From contig JAFWDX010000454.1 of NCBI GenBank assembly GCA_017515945.1, positions 1 through 9,284 of the forward strand: a stretch of DNA of 9,284 nt, given 5' to 3'. Below, piece by piece: positions 1-6,871 of this stretch. Under the pieces are notes generated by a model. That model saw only the letters and a program-made list of their open reading frames with translations, did no database searches and was not told where the DNA came from. Source of the DNA: Blautia sp. (GTDB lineage: Bacteria; Bacillota; Clostridia; Lachnospirales; Lachnospiraceae). Both the position numbers and the translations under genes were made by a program. Positions within the stretch are counted from its first letter, which is position 1. Each line of letters begins with the position of its first letter.

Positions 1-17
1 CAAAAGCTCAATAGCCA

Positions 18-64
18 AGGCCAGGCGCACTTTCAATGCGACGAAAGGAGCCTGCGCCTGGCCT
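18..64. repeat. GC-rich hairpin element downstream of uppP
   Basis: Positions 18-29 (AGGCCAGGCGCA) are the exact reverse complement of 53-64, giving a 12-bp perfect stem with a 23-nt loop. The loop contains GAAAGGAGCC, which resembles the GAAGGAGC core of the 36-bp repeat that starts two bases further on. Read on the minus strand, CAG-x-C-x-CA-x-GCTCCTT is common to both, so they look like two members of one palindromic repeat family. It lies just past the end of uppP and could act in 3'-end formation, but neither side has a clear U-tract, so I do not call it an intrinsic terminator. Confidence 0.6.
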
Positions 65-65
65 C

Positions 66-101
66 GTAACTGTGAAGGAGCTTGTGACTGAACAGTTACA
101 A
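66..101 (+). repeat. 36-bp inverted repeat, copy downstream of uppP
   Basis: These 36 bases are the perfect reverse complement of positions 1054-1089, on the other side of uppP. The match stops at both ends, since bases 65 and 102 do not pair with 1090 and 1053. The copy is also palindromic within itself: GTAACTGT (66-73) pairs with ACAGTTAC (92-99) around an 18-nt loop that contains GAAGGAGC. It falls in the predicted 3' untranslated region of the uppP transcript. Confidence 0.9.
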
Positions 102-127
102 GTTAGTTTGCGACAGGTCCCAGCGTC

Positions 128-1006
128 TTACTGAAAACTGATGAGCAGCAGAAGCGCTCCTGCCAGGAAATTATACATGGCAAAGATGCGGAGCCTGACC
201 TGCTGCGTAAGCCTGAGCAGGATCTTGCACATCACACAGCCCGTCAGGAAAGCCACAAAGGCTCCGGCCGCATACATCCGCATAAGAGGCGGTGTAAGAT
301 TCGGACTGGATACCGTTGTGATCTCCAGTGCGAACGCGCCCAGTATCGCTGGCACACTCATGAGGCAGGCATACTTTACGACAAACCTGTGGCTCAATCC
401 TCCGAGCAGACCGGCACAGATCGCCATACCTGCACGTGATATGCCCGGAAAAACGGAGAGCCCCTGACAGATCCCCATCCAGACAGCGTTGTCCGGATTT
501 GCGTCGTGTACCATCCGGCGCTCCTGGCTCAGTCCCAGATCCGTTACCAGCAGTACGACACCGGTGATCAGCATACAGGCTCCGGGCATAAAGCGTGATA
601 CGGCAGCTATCGTGACGAGCCTGCGGGCACAGTATCCGATCGCCGCAGTCGGCACAGAGGAAAAAATGAGCAGCACCGTGAGCCGCCTCCATGTACCGTC
701 CGCCAGTTTTGTATATGGGAGATCCCTCTCCTGGCTGCGCCTGTTATGCAGATATATATGCAGATTTCCGATCAGGTCGATGATCAGGCCAAGCAGTTCC
801 CGCATGATCTTCAGAAAATCCTTCCGGAACACGAAAAGAACGGCGATGGCACTGCCCAGATGCAGAATGCTCTCGAGCATGACACCGCTCATTCGTCCGA
901 TCCCCATTGATTTTTCCGCGATGATGAGATGGGCAAAACTGCTCACTGGCAGAAACTCCGTCAGCCCTTGAATGATTCCCAATAAAACAGCGTCCAAAAC
1001 AGACAT
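128..1006 (-). CDS. uppP: Undecaprenyl-diphosphatase (UppP/BacA family), divergent
   Basis: Predicted 292-residue polytopic membrane phosphatase that converts undecaprenyl diphosphate to the monophosphate, the lipid carrier for peptidoglycan and surface polysaccharides. Loss or gain of such enzymes alters bacitracin tolerance. The first family motif is QGLTEFLPVSS (residues 13-23), followed by His26; the second is PGISRAG (187-193) with Arg191. These match the catalytic Glu, Ser, His and Arg positions of the family. Two deviations are visible: SSFAH replaces the usual SS(T/S)GH, and SRAG replaces SRSG. About seven hydrophobic segments alternate along the protein, and a loop around residues 80-105 is charged. 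The start at 1006 is preferred because AAGGA lies 10 nt upstream and the family motif then starts near the N-terminus; an in-frame ATG at 1045 would add 13 uncharacteristic residues. The gene has its own promoter and is flanked by inverted repeats. Confidence 0.9.
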   Translation of the reverse strand: MSVLDAVLLGIIQGLTEFLPVSSFAHLIIAEKSMGIGRMSGVMLESILHLGSAIAVLFVFRKDFLKIMRELLGLIIDLIGNLHIYLHNRRSQERDLPYTKLADGTWRRLTVLLIFSSVPTAAIGYCARRLVTIAAVSRFMPGACMLITGVVLLVTDLGLSQERRMVHDANPDNAVWMGICQGLSVFPGISRAGMAICAGLLGGLSHRFVVKYACLMSVPAILGAFALEITTVSSPNLTPPLMRMYAAGAFVAFLTGCVMCKILLRLTQQVRLRIFAMYNFLAGALLLLISFQ

Positions 1007-1053
1007 ATATAATGATTCCTTATAATTAATATTTCCGCTGTGCAATCTGTCGT

Positions 1054-1089
1054 TTGTAACTGTTCAGTCACAAGCTCCTTCACAGTTAC
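1054..1089 (-). repeat. 36-bp inverted repeat, copy in the uppP leader
   Basis: Perfect reverse complement of 66-101. It lies just downstream of the predicted uppP transcription start (about 1091), so it should form almost the first 36 nt of the uppP leader RNA. On its own it can fold into an 8-bp hairpin. In the same transcript it could alternatively pair over its whole length with the 3' copy. Confidence 0.9.
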
Positions 1090-1097
1090 TGTCGTTT

Positions 1098-1126
1098 AAT
1101 ATAGCAATCTTTAAAAGAACCGTCAA
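1098..1126 (-). promoter_or_regulatory. Predicted sigma-A promoter of uppP
   Basis: On the minus strand, TTGACG (1121-1126) and TATATT (1098-1103) are separated by exactly 17 bp, close to the vegetative sigma consensus. Transcription would start near 1091, about 85 nt before the uppP start codon. The -35 box lies inside the distal arm of the hairpin that terminates the upstream operon, so terminator and promoter share sequence. Confidence 0.7.
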
Positions 1127-1144
1127 GTCCGGGCCTGACGGTTC
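1111..1144 (-). terminator. Intrinsic terminator of the three-gene operon
   Basis: On the minus strand, GAACCGTCA (1136-1144) and TGACGGTTC (1117-1125) form a 9-bp perfect stem with a 10-nt loop. It is followed directly by a short T-run (TTTT, 1113-1116). It begins 28 bp after the stop codon of the Wzz/BY-kinase gene and closes the operon. Confidence 0.8.
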
Positions 1145-1171
1145 ATTTCACCAAAAACTCCAAATAACAGG

Positions 1172-3523
1172 TTACTGGTCTTCCTTATCCTTCCGATTCT
1201 GAATGCCATACTGCAGCAGCGCATTGAACATATCCTCATCTGTCGGAGGCTTTTCCTCTTCCGTTTCAAAGGAAGACATTTCATCGAGCAGATCACCGAG
1301 CTTCGGTCGTATGCCCGGTGCGGTTTCAGCGGTCAGGAGAGGTTCCTGCTCCCGGTTTCTCCTTCTGAAGAAACGACGATTGTATTTATCCGGTCCAAGG
1401 ACATTTTCTACCTCACGGTCCAGCGCGGCTTTATCCTCCTCAGAAAGGGCCGCGTCGGCCTGATCCGGCTCCGCCTGGGGCACGCCGGGCTCCTGTCTGG
1501 TGTAGTCTTTTGTATCCGTCTGGATGATCGTTTCCGGACCGGAGACGTCCCTCCTGGTTTCATCTGCCGCCTTGTCATTATCAGATCGGGGATCCTCATC
1601 CTGAACGGCCGCGTCATGATCGATCAGGGGCTCCTCTTTGGGCAGAACGGTCACGGATGTTTCTCCTGCCGGTATGAAGGCCTCACCCGTGCTGGCTGTA
1701 TCGGATATGGGTGCCGGATCTGAAGCCTGTGCAGCATTCAGCTCCGCGGGAGGATTTTCCGGCGCTGCGGTCACCTCAGGCTGTTCCGTTCCGGCAAGCT
1801 GTGCCGCTGCGGACTCCTGGCCGTCATCTGCCGAAGCCTGTTTCCGGCTTTTTCTGCCGAATAGACCCAGACTCTTTTTGGGTTTTTGCGCACGATCCTG
1901 CCGGCTGCTGCGCTCTTTGCGCCGCTGTGAACGGGATGAGTCACGTCCGGGTCTTCCGGATTTTTTGCGTGTTTTTTCCTGAGACGCATCCTTATCTTTA
2001 TCCTGCTCTGCATCCGGTTTTACCAGCAGGCTTTCCATCAGGTCATCCTTGCCCTGACCCTTCTCGGATCTTTCATCAAAGGCTGTGCTGACTTTGGCAC
2101 GGCGGCCTTTTGCCTTACGCGACGATTGATTCTCTGCTGTGGCGGCATTCTGGCCGAACTGGCCGATGGCCTGTTCCTCGTTTACGATGGCTCCTACGAT
2201 ACGGATGCCGGATTTGTCCAGCTTTTCGATCGCTTCCCGGATCTCCTGCATGGACGCATAGTCATAACGGACCACAAATACAACATCGCTGGCGATCTGG
2301 TTCAGGCTCATTGTATCGGCCACCTGGCCGACCGGAGCCGCATCCATAATGACGTACTCATACTTTTCCTTAAGATTCTCGATCAGGTCCACGACCGTGC
2401 CGTCCAGCGGGATCGTGTGATGCTCCAGCACCACCGGCAGGAAATCAAGGTAACCGGTCAGTGTCGTAATGGCATCAACAACGGTGGCATCACCACGATA
2501 GAGCGCATTGAGAGACCTGCTGTAGTCCACTTTTTCGAGGAAGAGACCGCCCAGGCTCGGGTTTCTGGTATGAAAATCCACCAGCAGGACCTTGTGTTCC
2601 ATATCTGAAAGCTGAATGGCGAGATTTGCCGCCGCTGTGGATTTTCCCTCCCCGGCCTGTGCCGAGGTGACATAAAAGCAGTGGTTCTTTTCCTTTATAC
2701 CCAGACGGTTCCTCAGAATATAAGCAGCGGAGGAATAGTTATCCTCCACCTGGGATTCGGAGGTATCATCCGACTTGACCAGAAGGTTGGTCTTTTTGCG
2801 GAAGTAGATATCATCTCTCGGGATGACGCCCAGGGTCTCAAGGCCAAGCGAAGATTCGACGTCCTTCAGATCCAGCAGTGTAGGCCGCATGATCAGCTCA
2901 AGCACAGCGATGCCTACGCCCGCGATAAATCCAAGCGCCACCATGTATACCCATACAGAGGCATTCAGACTGCCACCCATCAGATATCTGGAGGTAGGCG
3001 AATCGATCATCACGACATTACCAAACCCCAGCGTGTCAAGTAGGACCCCTCTCGCTACTTCGAGGATCGCATTCATGATGGCGATCCCTTCGTCCGCGCT
3101 GCGCCAGGTGAGATTGAATTCCACAGCCAGTGTGTCGTTGTACTGTCCCATGGAAAGATTTGAGGAAATATCTCTGGTGGTGATGCCTACGAGCTCCAGA
3201 TGATCGATCGCCGTTTTGAGCGTACGGTCGCTCCGGATCACATAGATACAGGTCTTGATCATTTCCTGGCTCAGCCGCATGTCATCCATGGCTGGGCTCT
3301 TTCGGTCCGTGACAGAAAAATTGCCTGCCGAGGACTGATCCAGTATCAGAAATGATCCTCTGATCGAGTAATTGCGGCTCATAGTACCCTGCAGGTAAGA
3401 AACACCGGACAACATGATCCCGAAGATCAGACCTATGAAGGTGAGCGTAGCGATCAGCTTCCACCTTTTTTTTACCGCATAGATCAGATCCCCGATCCGG
3501 ATCTGAATACCGCCGTTTAACAT
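1172..3523 (-). CDS. Wzz-type polysaccharide co-polymerase fused to BY-kinase domain, long disordered tail
   Basis: Predicted 783-residue inner-membrane protein. Residues 1-212 form a Wzz-like chain-length module: TM1 about 21-44, an extracytoplasmic region of about 145 residues, and TM2 about 191-212. A cytoplasmic BY-kinase P-loop domain follows: Walker A SAQAGEGKST (287-296), Walker A' LLVDFHTRNP (313-322) and Walker B VIMDAAPVG (391-399). In the family this module controls polysaccharide chain length and export through cycles of tyrosine autophosphorylation. Two features are odd. The second Asp of the DxDxR Walker A' motif is His318. The usual C-terminal tyrosine cluster is absent: residues 470-783 are a Lys/Arg- then Asp/Glu/Ala/Pro-rich tail with tyrosines only near 674, 714 and 772. 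It starts 6 nt after the stop of the MotB-like gene, with GGAG 9 nt before the ATG, and is the last gene of the operon. The fold assignment is confident; kinase activity is uncertain. Confidence 0.85.
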   Translation of the reverse strand: MLNGGIQIRIGDLIYAVKKRWKLIATLTFIGLIFGIMLSGVSYLQGTMSRNYSIRGSFLILDQSSAGNFSVTDRKSPAMDDMRLSQEMIKTCIYVIRSDRTLKTAIDHLELVGITTRDISSNLSMGQYNDTLAVEFNLTWRSADEGIAIMNAILEVARGVLLDTLGFGNVVMIDSPTSRYLMGGSLNASVWVYMVALGFIAGVGIAVLELIMRPTLLDLKDVESSLGLETLGVIPRDDIYFRKKTNLLVKSDDTSESQVEDNYSSAAYILRNRLGIKEKNHCFYVTSAQAGEGKSTAAANLAIQLSDMEHKVLLVDFHTRNPSLGGLFLEKVDYSRSLNALYRGDATVVDAITTLTGYLDFLPVVLEHHTIPLDGTVVDLIENLKEKYEYVIMDAAPVGQVADTMSLNQIASDVVFVVRYDYASMQEIREAIEKLDKSGIRIVGAIVNEEQAIGQFGQNAATAENQSSRKAKGRRAKVSTAFDERSEKGQGKDDLMESLLVKPDAEQDKDKDASQEKTRKKSGRPGRDSSRSQRRKERSSRQDRAQKPKKSLGLFGRKSRKQASADDGQESAAAQLAGTEQPEVTAAPENPPAELNAAQASDPAPISDTASTGEAFIPAGETSVTVLPKEEPLIDHDAAVQDEDPRSDNDKAADETRRDVSGPETIIQTDTKDYTRQEPGVPQAEPDQADAALSEEDKAALDREVENVLGPDKYNRRFFRRRNREQEPLLTAETAPGIRPKLGDLLDEMSSFETEEEKPPTDEDMFNALLQYGIQNRKDKEDQ

Positions 3524-3529
3524 TTGCCG

Positions 3530-5218
3530 TTACTCCGTTTTCTTATTCCTGCGTTTTCTGATAAACATGACCAGGAAATATACCGACCCTGCTGCAGCCG
3601 CGATAATGGTTGCACTCAGGCCGATCCCTTTCAGTGTCCATATCTGTATGTTGAGCTGCTGGATGTCTTTTTTGTTGCTTACCTTGATCTCATAGCGACG
3701 GGCCTGATTCCCGTCTTTGATGACATAGTACGTTCCTTCGTCGAGATTCGTGATGACCTCAGGCGTCCCGCTGGTCGTCCAGGTGCGGATCATCTGTCCG
3801 GTCGCAGTGTAGAGAGCCAGATTTACATCGGAAACCTGATTCCTGAGGATCCCGTCCGTTACACCGATGGAAACCCGCAGGATCCAGTTTGTCAGATCCA
3901 GTTCTGCCTGTGCTTCACCCTCGATCCTGCCTTCGGAATCCACAAAAAACTCGTAATCTCCGTCGTCCATATAATAGTCAGAAACGCTTGAGAGCTGGCG
4001 GATCCTGTAGGTCGTACTTTTATTCAGTTCATCCAGTATGATCTGACCTCTGTTGTCAGTCGTATAAGTCCTGGATTTGGCACTGCTGCCCGTGGAGGTG
4101 ACCGTGAAAACGGCGCCTCTGATCTTTGTGGCCGGGAGGACCTCGTCAGAAAGTGTCAGCGTGATCTTTGTCCGCTCATTCTGCAGCTCGTGAATCGAGG
4201 GACCTGCCACACTCTTTTTCTCTACGGCAACGACAAGGCTGTCCTCATCCTGGATGGATGCATAATAATCGGGGATATGATCCTGTATCAGATGATAATT
4301 TCCAAGATAGACCTCATTGCTCTCCCCGTACCCTTCCTCATTGCATTCGATCTCTCCGGCCGCCTCTCCGGCTCTGTGCCGAAGTGTACCGTCAAGCGTG
4401 ATCACGTCTTCATCTGCCACGACATTAAAGGTACCTCCCGGGACAGGATCCCCGCTCTCGGCATCAACCATCTGGACCCGTACGATATTGCGGGCCGGGT
4501 AGATCGGGATCCGTACGACGAACGGTTCAGGCCAGTCGTATTCATCATCGATCCAGAATGAGACGTCCTCTGCCAGGTCATATCCTTCAACTTCAGAAAG
4601 CTCATGGAAATAGTACCCATCCAGAGGTATTTTTTCAGGCAGGTAGAAAGTACCCGTCTGCGTGGTTACAAAATCACGGTAGGCGATCCTCTCCGGATAA
4701 TAGGTGCTGAGGACCTGCATTTCTCCCTGAAGCGAGAACAGGCTGAAGGCAACGCCCTCGTTTTTGATGGTATTGCCGGTATCTCCGTCCACGAGCATGG
4801 CATAGACAGCTGCCCTGGGACCTTCCTCCCATTCCGGGAATTCTCCTTCTTCCTCTTCGTTGAAGTCAGCTATACCGCCTCCACCACCGCTGCCTCCTCT
4901 GACATAGCGTTCTGTAGTGGTCGTTGTGGTTGTCTCGTATTCCCTGCCGCGATCCCCGCCGTCGCCGGCCCGGCCGCTGTCCTTATCGTCTTCGTCCTCC
5001 TGGACAGTCGTCATCTCCGTCGCCCAGTCCGTAGTAAGCTCGGTGATCCCGCCGCCGGCCCACATGTCGACAAATTCCTGATCAGGGAGCTGCAGCAGAA
5101 AAAGCACCAGGAGGATGATCACCAGCAGGAGGATCAGCAGCAGGCCTGTCATCAGGTCGGAGGAGGACTGCCAGAAATTGATCTCTTCCTGATGAAATTT
5201 CTGTTTCCTTTTTCTCAT
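3530..5218 (-). CDS. MotB/ZorB-like ion-channel subunit with SpaA/Cna-type extracytoplasmic domains
   Basis: Predicted 562 residues. A short basic N-terminus leads into FWQSSSDLMTGLLL (15-28) and a hydrophobic helix to about residue 43. This is the signature of MotB/ZorB-type subunits, and Asp21 matches the ion-carrying aspartate of the stator channel. A low-complexity linker follows (about 58-130: Asp/Glu-rich, seven Thr at 96-102, a Gly run near 108-115). Then come what look like three or four prealbumin-like (SpaA/Cna B-type) beta-sandwich units, about 136-240, 244-335, 349-440 and 445-520; the first has the typical LPEKIPLDGYYFHE pattern. A second membrane helix (531-553) and a basic tail RKRRNKK end the protein. 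The OmpA-like peptidoglycan-binding domain of MotB is absent. Its ATG overlaps the stop of the MotA-like gene (ATGA), with GGAG 10 nt upstream. N-terminal homology is clear; the beta-sandwich assignment is by pattern only. Confidence 0.75.
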   Translation of the reverse strand: MRKRKQKFHQEEINFWQSSSDLMTGLLLILLLVIILLVLFLLQLPDQEFVDMWAGGGITELTTDWATEMTTVQEDEDDKDSGRAGDGGDRGREYETTTTTTTERYVRGGSGGGGGIADFNEEEEGEFPEWEEGPRAAVYAMLVDGDTGNTIKNEGVAFSLFSLQGEMQVLSTYYPERIAYRDFVTTQTGTFYLPEKIPLDGYYFHELSEVEGYDLAEDVSFWIDDEYDWPEPFVVRIPIYPARNIVRVQMVDAESGDPVPGGTFNVVADEDVITLDGTLRHRAGEAAGEIECNEEGYGESNEVYLGNYHLIQDHIPDYYASIQDEDSLVVAVEKKSVAGPSIHELQNERTKITLTLSDEVLPATKIRGAVFTVTSTGSSAKSRTYTTDNRGQIILDELNKSTTYRIRQLSSVSDYYMDDGDYEFFVDSEGRIEGEAQAELDLTNWILRVSIGVTDGILRNQVSDVNLALYTATGQMIRTWTTSGTPEVITNLDEGTYYVIKDGNQARRYEIKVSNKKDIQQLNIQIWTLKGIGLSATIIAAAAGSVYFLVMFIRKRRNKKTE

Positions 5219-6789
5219 TTCGGTTCATCTCCGGTCATCAGGACCTCAAACTCATGCAATGGGAGAGGCTTGGAAAAATGATAACCCTGCCCTTCCAGGC
5301 AGCCGCATTTCCGCAGCTGTGTGAGCTGCTCCATGTTTTCGATTCCTTCCGCGATCACCGGGATCTTGAGCTGACGGGCCTGGTCAAATACCATGTTCAG
5401 TGCATCGGCATTTTTTCTCTGCAGGAAATGGCGCAGGTCAAGCTTTAAGGCATCGGCAGTGATCGGATCCTGTGCATTCAGGGAAATGTAGTCGCCGTCA
5501 AAGCCATCCACGATCACGCGGAATCCGGCCTGACGCAGCGCATTCTCCGCTTCCATGGCTGCCCGGTGAGCTTCCAGATAGGCGTTTTTGGCAACGTCAA
5601 GCTCCAGACACATGGGCGGTATCCGGTACTTTTTCAGCATGTCCGTAAAGAACTCTACGATTTCGATCGCCATGATATCTGTTTTGGATACATTCAGGGA
5701 AATGGGGATCGGGCGATGTCCTGTATCGATCCATCTGCGGATCGTCGCACAGGCCTGTTCCCAGACATACTGGTCCAGCCTGGTGATGTAACCGTTCTTT
5801 TCCAGAACCGGCATGAAGATCGCAGGAGAAAGGATCCCCAGTCTGCTGTGATTCCACCGTACCAGGGCCTCAGCCCCGACCACTTTTCTGGTGGTGAGAT
5901 TATACCGAGGCTGCAGATAGAAAATGAACTCACCTTCGCGCAGGCCGTTCATGATCTGCGGCATCAGGATCTGTTCGTTATTGTCATTTGCAGCGGCACC
6001 GGATGAACCTGAATTGGCCAGGGAATAGCCGGGATTTTTGGGGAGCCGGTCAAGACGTTCGATGATCTGCTGGATCTCCCTCCGTTCCCGGTATCTGCTC
6101 TGCTCCTCCACGGATGGAATGACAAACTTATGAAAATCCTCTATGAACATCCCCATCTGTCTGGCCATGATGTTCCAGGTGATCTTGTGCAGAATATTGA
6201 ACAGGCTTGAAAAAATAACGCCTGCTATGGATGTATAGAAAGCGACCTCGATACCGGACAGAAGCATCTGTACGCTGGATATCGTCGCCTCTACCGAACT
6301 GAATCCGATCCCGCTGATACCCATGATCAGACCTATGAAGGTGCCCAGGATGCCCAGACCTGTCAGTGTGCCCGGGATCTGCAGCACCACATTCTGCCAG
6401 CTCTGCAGGCCCAGTATGTCTTCATTGATATAGTCTTCGATATCGCTCATGACCTGCCCGGACTCGCGCTGCTGACGCACCTTCTCCGTATATTCGCCAA
6501 AGAGCCGGTCCAGTACGGGCTGATGAAAAAATGAATCCATCTGGCGGATTGCGACCCAGGATGAACTGCTCTGTATGTCCAGGGTCCGGAGGATATTCTG
6601 ATCTGCATATACCAGCCCGTTTGTATAAGATATGACAGGAAGGACTCCGAAAAAAATGCCAAGCCCCACAATTAGACATATCAGACCGGTCATGGCCAGA
6701 GAAAGGGTATCCGGCGAAAAAGCCGCGAGAATCGCGCCGCCCAGGGTGATTATGGCAATGGCAAGATAGCTCAGTCTTCTCATAAACAT
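5215..6789 (-). CDS. MotA/TolQ/ExbB-family channel protein fused to a degenerate EAL domain
   Basis: Predicted 524 residues. TM1 (about 6-24) and TM2 (about 30-54) precede a cytoplasmic segment (55-135). Two conserved channel helices follow: PGTLTGLGILGTFIGLIMG (139-157) and GIEVAFYTSIAGVIFSSLFN (179-198), typical of MotA/TolQ/ExbB proton-channel subunits and closest in style to ZorA. A charged helix (about 225-250) and a Ser/Gly/Asn linker (255-273) lead to an EAL domain (about 275-520) with E307-A-L, Asn366, Glu396, Asp428, Lys449/Asp451, Glu481 and GQGYHFSKP (500-508). The DDFGTG motif reads DGFDGD (428-433), losing the second metal-binding Asp, and the distal Glu of E-x-T-E is Val399. The domain therefore probably binds cyclic-di-GMP without efficient hydrolysis (inference). 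The start at 6789 is chosen because GGGAAG lies 8 nt upstream and the predicted promoter lies just before it; the longer in-frame ATG at 6888 would be upstream of that promoter. First gene of the operon. Confidence 0.82.
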   Translation of the reverse strand: MFMRRLSYLAIAIITLGGAILAAFSPDTLSLAMTGLICLIVGLGIFFGVLPVISYTNGLVYADQNILRTLDIQSSSSWVAIRQMDSFFHQPVLDRLFGEYTEKVRQQRESGQVMSDIEDYINEDILGLQSWQNVVLQIPGTLTGLGILGTFIGLIMGISGIGFSSVEATISSVQMLLSGIEVAFYTSIAGVIFSSLFNILHKITWNIMARQMGMFIEDFHKFVIPSVEEQSRYRERREIQQIIERLDRLPKNPGYSLANSGSSGAAANDNNEQILMPQIMNGLREGEFIFYLQPRYNLTTRKVVGAEALVRWNHSRLGILSPAIFMPVLEKNGYITRLDQYVWEQACATIRRWIDTGHRPIPISLNVSKTDIMAIEIVEFFTDMLKKYRIPPMCLELDVAKNAYLEAHRAAMEAENALRQAGFRVIVDGFDGDYISLNAQDPITADALKLDLRHFLQRKNADALNMVFDQARQLKIPVIAEGIENMEQLTQLRKCGCLEGQGYHFSKPLPLHEFEVLMTGDEPK

Positions 6790-6827
6790 ATGTCTCTCTT
6801 CCCAAAATATGTTACAAATATATAAAA

Positions 6828-6856
6828 ATTCTAACACTTTACGGGAGGTAGTGCAA
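6828..6856 (-). promoter_or_regulatory. Predicted sigma-A promoter of the MotA-EAL operon
   Basis: On the minus strand, TTGCAC (6851-6856) and TAGAAT (6828-6833) are separated by exactly 17 bp. Transcription would start near 6821, giving a leader of about 30 nt that is AT-rich and contains the GGGAAG ribosome binding site. It lies between the nfnB terminator and the first operon gene, so the operon appears to be transcribed independently of nfnAB. Confidence 0.75.
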
Positions 6857-6871
6857 GACAGAAATTCAGAA

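Noticed and set aside
18..64. Intrinsic terminator of uppP
   Set aside because: The stem is strong but neither side is followed by a T-run, so it is recorded as a repeat hairpin instead.
66..1089. Insertion sequence or transposon with terminal inverted repeats
   Set aside because: The enclosed gene is uppP, with no transposase. I see no target-site duplication: the bases just outside the repeats (CCTC before 66, TGTC after 1089) differ.
3530..6789. Zorya antiphage system
   Set aside because: The channel pair resembles ZorA/ZorB at the N-termini, but ZorC/ZorD or ZorE effectors are absent, the MotB-like protein lacks the peptidoglycan-binding domain, and the third gene is a polysaccharide co-polymerase.
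3530..6789. Flagellar stator genes motA/motB
   Set aside because: No OmpA-like domain, no flagellar neighbours, and fusion to an EAL domain is not seen in flagellar MotA.
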